Positions 50,735 through 59,870 of a stretch of 64,000 bases of DNA are shown piece after piece. Under the pieces are notes generated by a model. The model saw only the letters and a program-made list of their open reading frames with translations. It was not told the DNA's origin and did not search any database. This DNA is from Corbicula japonica (taxonomy: Eukaryota > Mollusca > Bivalvia > Venerida > Cyrenidae): contig JAZAYU010000008.1 of the NCBI GenBank assembly GCA_038501625.1, positions 12,152,938 to 12,216,937 of the forward strand, given 5' to 3'. How positions within the stretch are numbered: position 1 is the first letter of the stretch; each line of letters opens with the position of its first letter. A program made the position numbers and the translations under genes.

Positions 50735-50902
50735 AACCCCTTAATGCATGGGATATGGATGTTATCCCATGGGCAAACAGTGAGAATCCAGATCAGCTGG
50801 CAAATCCATGCCATCTGATCGGATCTACTATGTTGGCTTTTTGGTCAGAAATACACAGATTGCCAATGTGATACAAGGCGCATCCATGGAGAAAAGGATT
50901 AA
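50735..50902. mobile_element. TTAA-type MITE with internal deletion
   Basis: AACCCCTTAATGCATGGG ... CCATGGAGAAAAGGATTAA. The middle and much of the right arm are lost. Confidence 0.65.
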
Positions 50903-52274
50903 GCCAGCAGTTTAAGCATCAAAAACCAGCCCTAACAGTTTACACAATACATGAACTTTCCAATTTGATCTTTTTGACCAAAAACATTATGTCACATTTC
51001 CATATTTAAAGTATTTAAAAACTTTTGCCATAATTATTGTAGTTTTTTTCTTTGGAATGAAGATTTGTGCAAATATACAACTGTGTTGTGTTTGCATAAA
51101 TTTTCACATATTAAATATTTCTACAAGATACAATAAGGGATAATCTAATTTTGTAGAGGGTATGTAGGCTAGTAAGCAGCCACTAAACCAGCAAATATTA
51201 ACCCTTTACTCCATGGATACACCACAGGGATCAAACCATAAATATGTCAATAGACTCAACACCATATATATTGTCACCCTAGTTAAAACCCATTATAACT
51301 TCTTCTTACCTCAATTATACTGATATCATTTTTGCGCTAGGGTGACAATATGGAAGTTTTGATAAATGGTTGCTGAAAACTGAAAAACAGCAGTGTAATC
51401 ATCAAATTTTGATCATAAGTTTATCATCACATATTTCTTTTTGAAATGTCATCATTGAGATTTCATCATACTGTACACGTAAACAACAATTACATTTTGT
51501 ACATCTACATAATGTCTTTATAAAGAGATAAAAACTAGCTATAATATTGCACAAAACATACACACATACACACACAAAATGCACATACATAGGGAAGACA
51601 ACATATAGACTAGCTATTCAGTACAAAAAGCTTGGGTATCATAAAAATCTTACAACAATATATCACATTGTTCTGACAATACCCCAAATCCCTTAGACCT
51701 TATCACCTGGTTATTTCTAAGCTAAACGGTAAGTAACTATTTTGTTCCTGCAAAGACTGGTGCTGTCCTGCTATTCAGACTGTGTCCTGCAATATGGTAA
51801 CAACTTTCAGCAGGCATGTATCATGAATATTACTTATGCCTAGCCAAACAAAATGATCCCTGTATAAAGAAAGCTTGATATAATAATTCTTGAATCTCAT
51901 TTCACTTGGCAAGATATTTTTAAAAAAGATAAAAACATTAAACAAAAGTCCTTGCCATTTATAAAATTGCAATAAAACTCTTGGAGGAAAATATGCAACA
52001 GAAAATTAAAACTTTGTATCACTTATCATTAACTAAAAGATTGGTTTTGATTTGCTTAGTTATGGCACATTATTACTCATGACACATTATATGATCACGG
52101 GCACAGATGTCTGAGGAACTGGTTTCTTTTCCAAGATTTATGTTCATTGGCTTTGGTAAAACCTTTAATGCTGTGTTTAAATAACACACCATACAGACAA
52201 CAATTTCACTCAAAATTTGTTTTAAAATTCTATTGTTGTTTGCCAAAATCTATAAAAGACATGCCAAGTGAGTA

Positions 52275-52527
52275 TTAACCCTTTGCTCTCTATATATATA
52301 TACAGGTTATATAGCATTTGTGAACACTGTAGATCCAGATCATCCAGCACATCCATGCCATCTGATCAGGATCTACACTGTTTGCTTCTTGGTCAGAAAT
52401 AACCTAATGAATCAAATAGTGAACAACAAGTGTAGATCCTGATCAGATTACACAGATGTGTGGGCCAATCTGGATCTACACTGTTTGCCCATGAATAACA
52501 GCCATATTCCATGGAGCAAAAGGTTAA
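52275..52527. mobile_element. TTAA-type palindromic MITE
   Basis: TTAACCCTTTGCTCTCTATA ... CATGGAGCAAAAGGTTAA with both arms and GGTCAGAAATAACCTAATG. Lies just downstream of the PTP stop codon, so it may be part of the 3' UTR. Confidence 0.8.
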
Positions 52528-52937
52528 AGCAAAAAATGAAATGGGACAATCAATGGAGGGGACATTATCTGAATTTTCAAAATTCATGTACCTTGATCAT
52601 AAATGAGAGTGCTTAGCCATGAAGTGATAGAAGCACTGTAAGCATGTACCAAACATGTTATCACTTTTAAACAAGCTTTCATGATTCTATATTTTTTCCA
52701 TTATGTATCAACCAACACTCAATGTCCTATGTCACTCTGACACTGCATGTCTTTGACATATAGTGTATCTTGGTTATTGTTTACTCTGTTATATTATGCT
52801 GTTTATAATCTACAATGATCAGTAAAATAGTCAAAAGATCCTAGCTATCACACATGGTAAATACTTGATTGCTTTATAAGCTGTATACAGTATTGTGATT
52901 ACTACTAAAACTATAAAATCTAACGTCACAGTTTCCA

Positions 52938-53012
52938 CTAGAGTACATTGGAGTATATCTGTGTGGATTCCAGGTGCTCTAACACTGCACTGTAAACAAA
53001 CTCAAACTGCTC
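52938..53012 (-). CDS. Receptor-type tyrosine phosphatase, last coding exon
   Basis: This short exon follows acceptor TATCTTTGCAG and encodes EQFEFVYSAVLEHLESTQIY then SNVL and a TAG stop (52940-52938). In PTP domains the sequence after the R-rich helix reads Q(T)xxQYxFxYxAxLEY, so the product is the C-terminal alpha helix of the fold with Phe replacing the usual Tyr. It joins the phase-0 donor at 53893 (RPQLIQSF). The tail after the helix is only ~10 residues, as in many receptor PTPs whose last domain ends the protein. Short size and correct phase make chance unlikely. Confidence 0.88.
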   Translation of the reverse strand, partial: EQFEFVYSAVLEHLESTQIYSNVL

Positions 53013-53892
53013 CTGCAAAGATAAAACAGGAAATATTCAACAATCATGTTACTGTGGCATCAGCCCAATTACTGTGGTCCCCCAAATTACTGAGTTTGAA
53101 CTTGTGTTTTTTCATACTACAATATAAACACCAGAATATCCTCTGACTTACCTCAAGGATTTTAGAGTGGACACCAGGTGCCTCAAGACATTATTTCAGT
53201 CTGAGAACAGCACCTTATGGTTAAACCACCTACCCCCTACATAAAATAGCTGGATGGCTTATATAGATTAAGGTTCCAATTTTGTGAGAACTCAAACCTC
53301 CAAAGGTCCGGGGGTTGTGTCTGACAATAACTCTAACCAATATGCTATACAGGCATTTTACAGGTATCTGCAGGATGTAATATATACGTAACTATCCCCA
53401 AACCTGTGTAATTTCTTCAGCAATATATATTTGGCTTATGTAAATATGGTAACATTGAATTCTGTGTGAAAATTTGTTCACAAAAAAGCCAAAAATGACA
53501 TTTTTGAGCATGGCTATATATTTGAGCTATAAAATGTTGTCTATGACAAACTATTACAATGAAACTTTTTTATCAAGACCAAGTCTAGGCCTGGACAAAA
53601 TTGTTATTAATAAGGGAATTGTTTTTTATTCAGGGGTAGGAATTAGTACAAAATTGTTTCAAAGGACAATGAAACAGCGGTCTAAATTTCCAGGAGGTCT
53701 TTATGAGGGTTTTTTACTGTTTGTGATTTAATGTAACAGGGGTTTGAATGACACAATTCCCATAGCACAAAATACACAAAATTTAACCAATGTAAAACAT
53801 AATGATGTTACAGTTTTCAAGGCATAGATTGATCATCCACATAACTGAGGTGTTTTTTTGAAGCCATGCTTAAGTATAGAACATAGTCTTAC

Positions 53893-54028
53893 AAAGGATT
53901 GTATAAGCTGTGGCCGTCTAGTTCTGAGCTGAAGTATAGTTTGTGGAATGTTGATTTTCTGGTCCATTTTGAGGCGGTCCAGCACTGCAGCGATAGCACA
54001 GAACAGCCCGCTCCTCTCAGCACCGTCC
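53893..54028 (-). CDS. Receptor-type tyrosine phosphatase, exon with P-loop Arg
   Basis: The exon runs from acceptor GTTTTACAG (one base completes a Met codon) to donor TTT|GTAAGA. It encodes DGAERSGLFCAIAAVLDRLK, then MDQKINIPQTILQLRTRRPQ and LIQSF. With the previous exon the active-site loop reads HCMDGAERSG: the Cys-x5-Arg frame is kept, but the usual SAGVGRTG is changed, with Asp at +2 and Glu in place of the Gly just before Arg. The following helix and the LRxxRPxLIQS segment carry the Q-loop glutamine. The loop is more like the membrane-distal (D2) domains of two-domain receptor PTPs than an active D1. Confidence 0.93.
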
Positions 54029-54190
54029 CTGTAAAACATGTCAACCTACATCAATCAATCAGAAACCCACTGACATACCTGGATGTTCTAAGGTATAGCT
54101 CATCGCTAAGTTATTGCAAGGTCTGGATAAACACAATTAGTTATGGATTCAATTCTTATCTTATTACACCTAAATATTCTCAAAAATAAA

Positions 54191-54410
54191 TTAACCCTTC
54201 ATATCTCAATATAATTCACCTTTATGAATGCATGGGGGAACAATGCAGAACTAGATCAGCCAGCTCATCTGTTGGCCTTTTGATTCATGAGGATTATAAA
54301 TCAAGATTGACCACTAGATCTAGATCTGATGGCACAGATGTGCTGGCCGATCTAGATCTGCACTGTTCAAACATGCATTAAAATGCGTATATATATAGTG
54401 AAGGGTTTAA
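54191..54410. mobile_element. TTAA-type MITE in PTP intron
   Basis: TTAACCCTTCATATCTC ... TATATAGTGAAGGGTTTAA with GATCTAGATCTGATGGCAC and CTGGCCGATCTAGATCTGC. Lies 163 bp upstream of the exon at 53893-54028. Confidence 0.75.
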
Positions 54411-54540
54411 GACATCATAATCTGTCAATTTCCCTGTTGCATTTTTAATCTGCCAAATAACACCTCACTAATATAGTGTGTTTAAAGAAAGCCACAAAGT
54501 TAAATTTCCTCTTAAGTAAAAGATTTAACAATGAACTTAC

Positions 54541-54698
54541 ATGCAGTGTACAATGATTGGTTCTGTCTTAGAGGCCCGTGGTGACATAGACACTTGGCTG
54601 ATTAAAGAGGTCAGCGACATAGTGTTTGGCGGTAACAATTCATCATCGGGCCAACCTTCATAACGGAACAGCTTCACAGACATCTTATTTTGTCGACT
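54541..54698 (-). CDS. Receptor-type tyrosine phosphatase, WPD-loop exon
   Basis: The exon follows acceptor GATTTTGCAG and ends at donor GCAT|GTAAGT, with phase 0 in and phase 2 out. It encodes SRQNKMSVKLFRYEGWPDDE, then LLPPNTMSLTSLISQVSMSP and RASKTEPIIVHC plus a split Met. GWPDD is the WPD loop with the general-acid Asp present, and IIVHC brings the nucleophilic Cys at the exon's end. An intron directly after the catalytic Cys-Met pair separates Cys from Arg. The canonical QFxxWPDxGxP is changed to LFRYEGWPDDELLPP. Confidence 0.95.
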
Positions 54699-55480
54699 CT
54701 GCAAAATCAAAATTGCCATTCCTGACTTGCATGATGCAAAAATATCAATACTTTCTTTACAGACAGTAATCGTTCTAGGCTAACACAAGGCTAAAATATC
54801 AAAGTTACTACATATGTATTCCAAATTATCGAAGTTACCATTCCATTTTTACGAAAGGCAAAAACATCAATATTATTCAATGCCTAAATGAGGTCAGAAT
54901 ATTCAACTAAATGTTAAATTATCAAATTTATCATTCAGTCCTATGGTCGGTTAAAGAATCAAAGTTACCATTCTTAAGCGCTTTCATAAGGTTTATACAA
55001 TTAAACATCTAACAGAAAACTAGAATGTGCCACCACTACTTCAACAACATTTGTAATAACAAAGGGTCATAACTCTGGTAAAAATGGCCACAGGAAAAAA
55101 TCATTTCTTTATGATCATCTACACATCTTGCAAGTTTGAAAGAGGAGTTGATGCCACAAGATTTGGAGGACACAAGTATTGACGTACAGATGGATGTACA
55201 AGTGCAACTCTATAATATGCCTCCCACTTTGTGGGGGAATATACATTAAAACTGAGTATTGACCAGTAGACAGAGGTAATAACATTCTGTACTGATAATG
55301 AAATCTAGATTGTAGATTTCCTAAAATCCTCCCTATCACAATCAAAGGTTCACTGACACAGAACTATGAAGCAATGGTATGCAATTACAATTTAAATTGT
55401 TTTACCACAAAAATAAAGTTCCATCAGACTGAAGTTTACTCACTGGAACCTTGCTCATCAAAAGATAATTATATTCTTAC

Positions 55481-55603
55481 CAGAGAAGAGTATGTGAGCT
55501 GTATATTCATAATGGAGAAATCCTCTGTGTTGTCTATGCTGAGCAGTTCCACCCGGAATGGTCCGTAAGTGCTGTCATCTGAAGGCCAGTACTCTCCTAT
55601 TGT
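55481..55603 (-). CDS. Receptor-type tyrosine phosphatase, central PTP-domain exon
   Basis: This 41-codon phase 0-0 exon lies between acceptor TTACTCTTTCAG and donor CTG|GTAAGA. It encodes TIGEYWPSDDSTYGPFRVEL, then LSIDNTEDFSIMNIQLTYSS and L. The YWP near the start followed by YGPFxVEL and a strand of alternating polar and hydrophobic residues is the usual middle of a PTP domain (xxYWPxxxxxxYGxFxV). It was found by joining phases between 57237 and 54698; all four junctions are in frame. Confidence 0.92.
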
Positions 55604-56028
55604 CTGAAAGAGTAATTGTTTACATTAAGACACCTTTAGAAATCATCCTACATTTTTATCCAATCAAAAGCTGCGAAAACTGAAATTCCTCAGTGATTTA
55701 TTTTAATAGAACTCCTTTCTTTTTTCTATTTTTAAATGAACAAAATCTATTTTCAACTGTGCATGAACATGGCTATACATATAGGGTGACATCTACCGGA
55801 AAGTTGGATAGAGTCTATTATGATGTTTTTATAGAAATAAAATCCTGCACTTGTTGTGCTTGTTTCAGCTTCTATTTTCCATAGAAAAGTGTTAATAGAC
55901 ACTATCCTATACGTAGTCTCTGATCAGCCTGCACATCAGCACATTCTAATCAGAGTCTACATTGTTTGCTATTTTGTAAATAAATAAGTTAATAAAGACC
56001 CCTGAAGAACCAGGAATAGAACAGCTTT

Positions 56029-56238
56029 ACCCGTTACTCCTTATATACAGGCTTTTTTCATGTGCAACCAGTGTAGATCCAGATCAGCTGACAAATGGTT
56101 GCATCTTGGTCAGAAATAACCTAATGAATATAAAAGTCAACAATGTAGATGCAGATCAGATGGAACAGATGTGCCAGCTTATCAGGAGCTACACTGTTTG
56201 CCCACATGATAAAGGCATTTATAATGGAGTAGTGTTAA
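56029..56238. mobile_element. TTAA-type MITE in PTP intron
   Basis: TTACCCGTTACTCCTTATAT ... ATAATGGAGTAGTGTTAACT with CAGTGTAGATCCAGATCAGC and GGTCAGAAATAACCTAATG. A further fragment lies at about 55910-55985. Confidence 0.7.
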
Positions 56239-56273
56239 CTCTTTACTTCATGCCTTTTATAACATGGGAGCTG

Positions 56274-56419
56274 TGCCCAAGGTTATAAAACTGAGCATGG
56301 AAACCAGTCTCAAATCTCAAGCATCTGATTGGCTGAAATGGCGACTGGTCGCCATTTCAGCCAATCAGATGCTTGAGATTTGAGACTGGTTTCCTTGCTC
56401 AGCTTTATAACCTTCAGCC
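56274..56419. mobile_element. Palindromic MITE, family P, copy 5
   Basis: Near-perfect inverted repeat from GCCCAAGGTTATAAAACTGA to GCTCAGCTTTATAACCTTCA, centre GGCTGAAATGGCGACTGGTC and its mirror. Confidence 0.88.
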
Positions 56420-57046
56420 CTGATCTTGATCTCACAGTTCACTTGCTGCTCAGAAATATGTCATGCTAAACATTTGTGACTAAGTTATTTAAAAATTCCT
56501 CTGTGTTTGGCAATATTTATGGCCTGGACATGAACTGCTGATTCCTTCCCATCCACCCAACATACCCCAATCTAATAGCCATTTGTTGAAATAAAACCTG
56601 GTTAAATATAAATCATTTAACAGCAGCTGAATGATTATCAAAACTGTACATAAAGCACCACTAAACACGGGAATTTGATCTTCTCGATTGTAATATTATT
56701 TAACGGAAAAGCTGATTTGGAAGAAAAATGATTGATCCTGTTGTTCTTTAATTCACCCTGTTTAATTGTCTGTAAGTATTATAAATGTTAACATATAAGC
56801 TCTTAAATCTCTACATATTTACTCAAGAACTTGTGACAGCAACTTAAGAATTGGTCTGCAATTTTAAAAAAAATATATTCTTATATCTGCTGACTTACAT
56901 GCTAGACTATGAAGTCAAGAAAACTGGTTCATCTGTGTTTGCTGAAATTTTATCTTAAATACTTAAACTGGAATGTCTTCATAAAAAAACAATAAATTGG
57001 GGAAGAAATCTGCACTAACATGAAATATGTTGTTAATATTTTAATT

Positions 57047-57077
57047 CCGACGTTTCGATTTATAATCTTCATCAGGG
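57047..57077 (-). other. Hammerhead-core-like motif, possible Penelope-like remnant
   Basis: On the minus strand CCTGATGAAGATTATAAATC is followed by GAAACGTCGG. It has the CTGATGA and GAAA boxes of a hammerhead ribozyme separated by a GATT-ATA-AATC stem. Penelope-like retroelements carry such motifs in their terminal repeats. The remaining helices are not obvious, so this is a remnant at best. A T-rich run follows at 57091-57117. Confidence 0.35.
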
Positions 57078-57236
57078 AATAACAACATCAATTCTTTTTT
57101 TTTTTTTCTTTTTTTCATAAAAAAACAAAAATAACTGACTGTGTTGGGTAAAAACAAAATGTAAAAGGTGTATTTCAGGACAGCCCTGACTCGACACTTA
57201 ACATGTTATTCATTCAAAAGTTACAAGAAAACAAAC

Positions 57237-57371
57237 CTCATCATCATCATTGATATTGTTCATCATCACAATGTTAGTAACATGTTGGTCGTACACCAAT
57301 CGCCAGAAATCTGTAACCGTGTGTGGCAACGGCATCTGTGTGATCACAAACCCTGTCTTGTTAGAACACAT
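57237..57371 (-). CDS. Receptor-type tyrosine phosphatase, first visible exon of the C-terminal PTP domain
   Basis: This 45-codon phase 0-0 exon follows acceptor CACTGTTTTCAG and ends at donor GAG|GTTTGT. It encodes MCSNKTGFVITQMPLPHTVT, then DFWRLVYDQHVTNIVMMNNI and NDDDE. The TQxPLPxTVxDFWRLVxDxxVxxIVMxN pattern is the conserved PTP motif after the phosphotyrosine loop; TQMP replaces the TQGP of active domains, as is common in D2. Upstream exons (rest of the domain, probably D1, membrane segment and ectodomain) lie beyond the window. The first 25 bases of the exon and the acceptor are the unit of a 38-bp minisatellite spread over the upstream intron. Confidence 0.93.
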
Positions 57372-57382
57372 CTGAAAACAGT

Positions 57383-57409
57383 GAAAAAACTCTGTCTTGT
57401 TAAAACATA
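57383..57409 (-). repeat. 38-bp exon-boundary minisatellite, block 1 (partial unit)
   Basis: AACTCTGTCTTGTTAAAACA on the plus strand repeats the exon start just upstream of the true acceptor. It is cut off by the hAT-like element at 57410. Confidence 0.8.
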
Positions 57410-58192
57410 CAGGCATGATTTTATGAACAACAGAAAAAAGCTGAAATACAGCCAGGGGTTTGGGGGCCACTTAAGGCCCCCGGAAGCTTTGGGGTAAATG
57501 GTGCAAAATCCTGCATTCTGGGCCTCTCCTGGGACCATTTTCACTCTTAAAAAAACAACACTTTTTTAAGCAGATTTTTTCTTTCTAATGACCATAACTA
57601 GATATTTAATAAACATTGTGACAAATTCCATTCCATTACAAATGTTCACCCCAGGAGATAAATGGAATACTTTGTCAAAGTTTGATGTTCCATTAAAAAG
57701 CTACATCCCTGCATGGCTCTTCTCCCCCCATAATTAACAAAAGATCATATCGCGCCAGTCCTCTTACTTTATTTTTTCGGATAAAATGTATGACTGGCTC
57801 ATCGCTCACTTTCCGTTCTAGCCACTCCCATTTCCAAATGTTTTTCAAAATTTTGTTGATGTCCTTTACATTTATATTACATTTATATTTCCAACATCTC
57901 TTTCAACAACAACCTTCCCAGCAAAGATGGACTATTTGTACAACCGTAGTCTGAATACGCGTATTACAATTGGCCATTGCTCTGATTTAATCCAATCATA
58001 TCGCTAATTACATTTCAGGAAACATAGGTAAATGTAAAAACCGGGTCCCGTAAAACATGTGGTGACGCTAGACTCTTGCACGGCAAAGCCCAGTCGGCGA
58101 ATTGAAACCTAAGCGGAAAATAAAATCGAAAATCGGAATTGGTCACAGCAAAAAGCGGAAATCTGCTTTAAAGCGGAAGAAAATCATGCCTG
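57410..58192. mobile_element. hAT-like MITE inserted in the 38-bp minisatellite
   Basis: Termini CAGGCATGATTTT and AAAATCATGCCTG are exact inverses. The flanking octamers AAAACATA and AACACATC agree at six of eight positions, consistent with an old 8-bp duplication. There is minisatellite sequence on both sides. The 783 bp contain no transposase. Confidence 0.75.
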
Positions 58193-58447
58193 AACACATC
58201 TGAAAACAGTGACTAAACCTGACTTGTTAGAACATATCTGAAAGCAGTGGCAAACCCTCTCTTGTAAGAACACATCTAAAACAGTGACAAACCAAGTCTT
58301 GTAAGAAAACATCTCAAAACAATGAAAAAACTCTGTCTTGTTAAAACACATCTGAAAACAGTGACAAACCCTGTCTTGTTAAAACACATATGAAAACAGT
58401 GACAAACCCTGTCTCGATTAGAACACATCTGAAAACAGTGATAAACT
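58193..58447 (-). repeat. 38-bp exon-boundary minisatellite, block 2 (~6.7 units)
   Basis: Units on the plus strand read ACAAACCCTGTCTTGTT then AAAACACATCTGAAAACAGTG. On the minus strand each is TTTTCAG|ATGTGT...AACAAGACAGGGTTTGT, a copy of the 3' splice site and first codons of the PTP exon at 57371. Divergence between units is up to several bases. Confidence 0.9.
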
Positions 58448-59870
58448 AGATGTTTTTTGTGAAAAACGCATGTCTCCCCCCTGCGCCGCCCTCCCCACCA
58501 GCGCCCAGACCCCTGTGACCTTGACCTTTGACCTACTGATCCCATAATCAATAGGGTTCTTCTGCTCAATAAGGGCTATTACCCTATTTAGTTTGAATGC
58601 TCTGGGTCAAGCGGTACTCCAGTAATTGACCGGATACCGTTTTTACTCTTCGGGGCCCCTGTGACCTTGACCTTTGACCTACTGACCCCAAAATCAATAG
58701 AGTCTTCTACTCAAAAAGGACATCCATCGTATGAAGTTTGAATGGTCTGGGTAAAATAGAACTTCTATTATTGAGTGGAAACGGTTTTCACTCTTCAGGC
58801 CCCTGTGACCTTGACCTTTGACCTACTGACCCCAAAATCAATAGGGTTTTTCTACTCAATAAGGGCTATCACCCTATGAATTTTGAAGGCTGTGGGTCAA
58901 ACGGTACTCCAGTTATTGAGCGGAAACGGTTTTCACTCTTCAGGCCCCTGTGACCTTGACCTTTGACCTACTGACCCCAAAATCAATAGGGTTCTTCTAC
59001 TCTATAATGGCTATCAACCTATGAAGTTTGAAGTCCCTGGGTCAAAGGGTACTCAAGTTAAGGAGCAGAAACGGTTTTCACTCTTCGGGCCCCTTTGACC
59101 TTGACCTTTGACCTACTGACATCAAAATCAATAGGGTTCTTCTACTCAATAAGGGCTGGCATGCTATGAAGTTTGAAGGCTCTGGGTCAAAGGGTACTCG
59201 AATTATTGAGCGGAAACGGTTTTCACTCTTCGGGCCCCTGTGACCTTGACCTTTGACCTACTGACCCCAAAATCAGTAGGGTTCTTCTACTCAATAAGGG
59301 CTATCACCCTATGAAGTTTGAAGGATCTGGGTCAAAGGGTACTCAAATTATTGAGCGGAAATGGTTTTCACTCTTCGGGTCACTGTGTTCTTGACCTTTG
59401 ACCTAGTGACCCCAAAGTCAATAGGGTTCTTCTACTCAATAAGGGCTGTCATCCTATGAAGTTTGAAGGCTCTGGGTCAAAAGGTACTTGAGTTATTGAG
59501 CGGAAATGGTTTTCACTCTTCGGGTCACTGTGACCTTGACCTTTGACCTACTGACCCCAAAATCAATAGGGTTTTTCTACTCAATAAGGGCTATCACCCT
59601 ATGAATTTTGAAGGCTGTGGGTCAAACGGTACTCCAGTTATTGAGCGGAAACGGTTTTCACTCTTTGGGTCACTGTGACCTTGACCTTTGACCTACTGAC
59701 CCCAAAATCAATAGGGTTCTTCTACTCAATAAGGGCTATCACCCTATAGTTTGAAGGCTCTGGGTCAAAGGGTACTCAAGTTATTGAGTGGAAACGAAGT
59801 GTGACAGACGGACAGACAGAGTGACGGACAGGGCAAAAACAATATGTCTCCCCCAGAGGGGGGGAGACAT
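58445..59870 (+). mobile_element. Helitron-like element with ~145-bp tandem core, copy C
   Basis: Leader ACTAGATGTTTTTTGTG then AAAAACGCATGTCTCCCCC, nine ~145-bp monomers in the same order as 8381-9838, GACAGACGGACAGACAG, and a terminal hairpin TGTCTCCCCC-AGA-GGGGGGGAGACA. Monomer 8 differs from its counterpart in copy B and instead matches monomer 3 of the same array over about 100 bases. Confidence 0.85.

Larger units (their letters stand above)
41411..52937 (-). other. Region between PTP stop codon and laminin promoter (PTP 3' UTR plus intergenic)
   Basis: No coding exon was recognised. The stretch holds a degenerate minisatellite (42640-43150), a C-rich tract and about ten TTAA-type MITEs. 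A small palindrome-rich patch at 44560-44930 includes CACTGTTTGAAAACAGTG and CGTTGCGTCACGACG. Stretches 41411-42640, 43150-44000, 47215-48250, 48470-49380 and 50903-52275 show nothing else. The end of the PTP 3' UTR cannot be placed with confidence. Confidence 0.7.

Noticed and set aside
53155..53205. Possible extra PTP exon (CAG acceptor and GAG|GTAAGT donor)
   Set aside because: All three frames contain a stop between the sites, and the PTP domain is complete without it.
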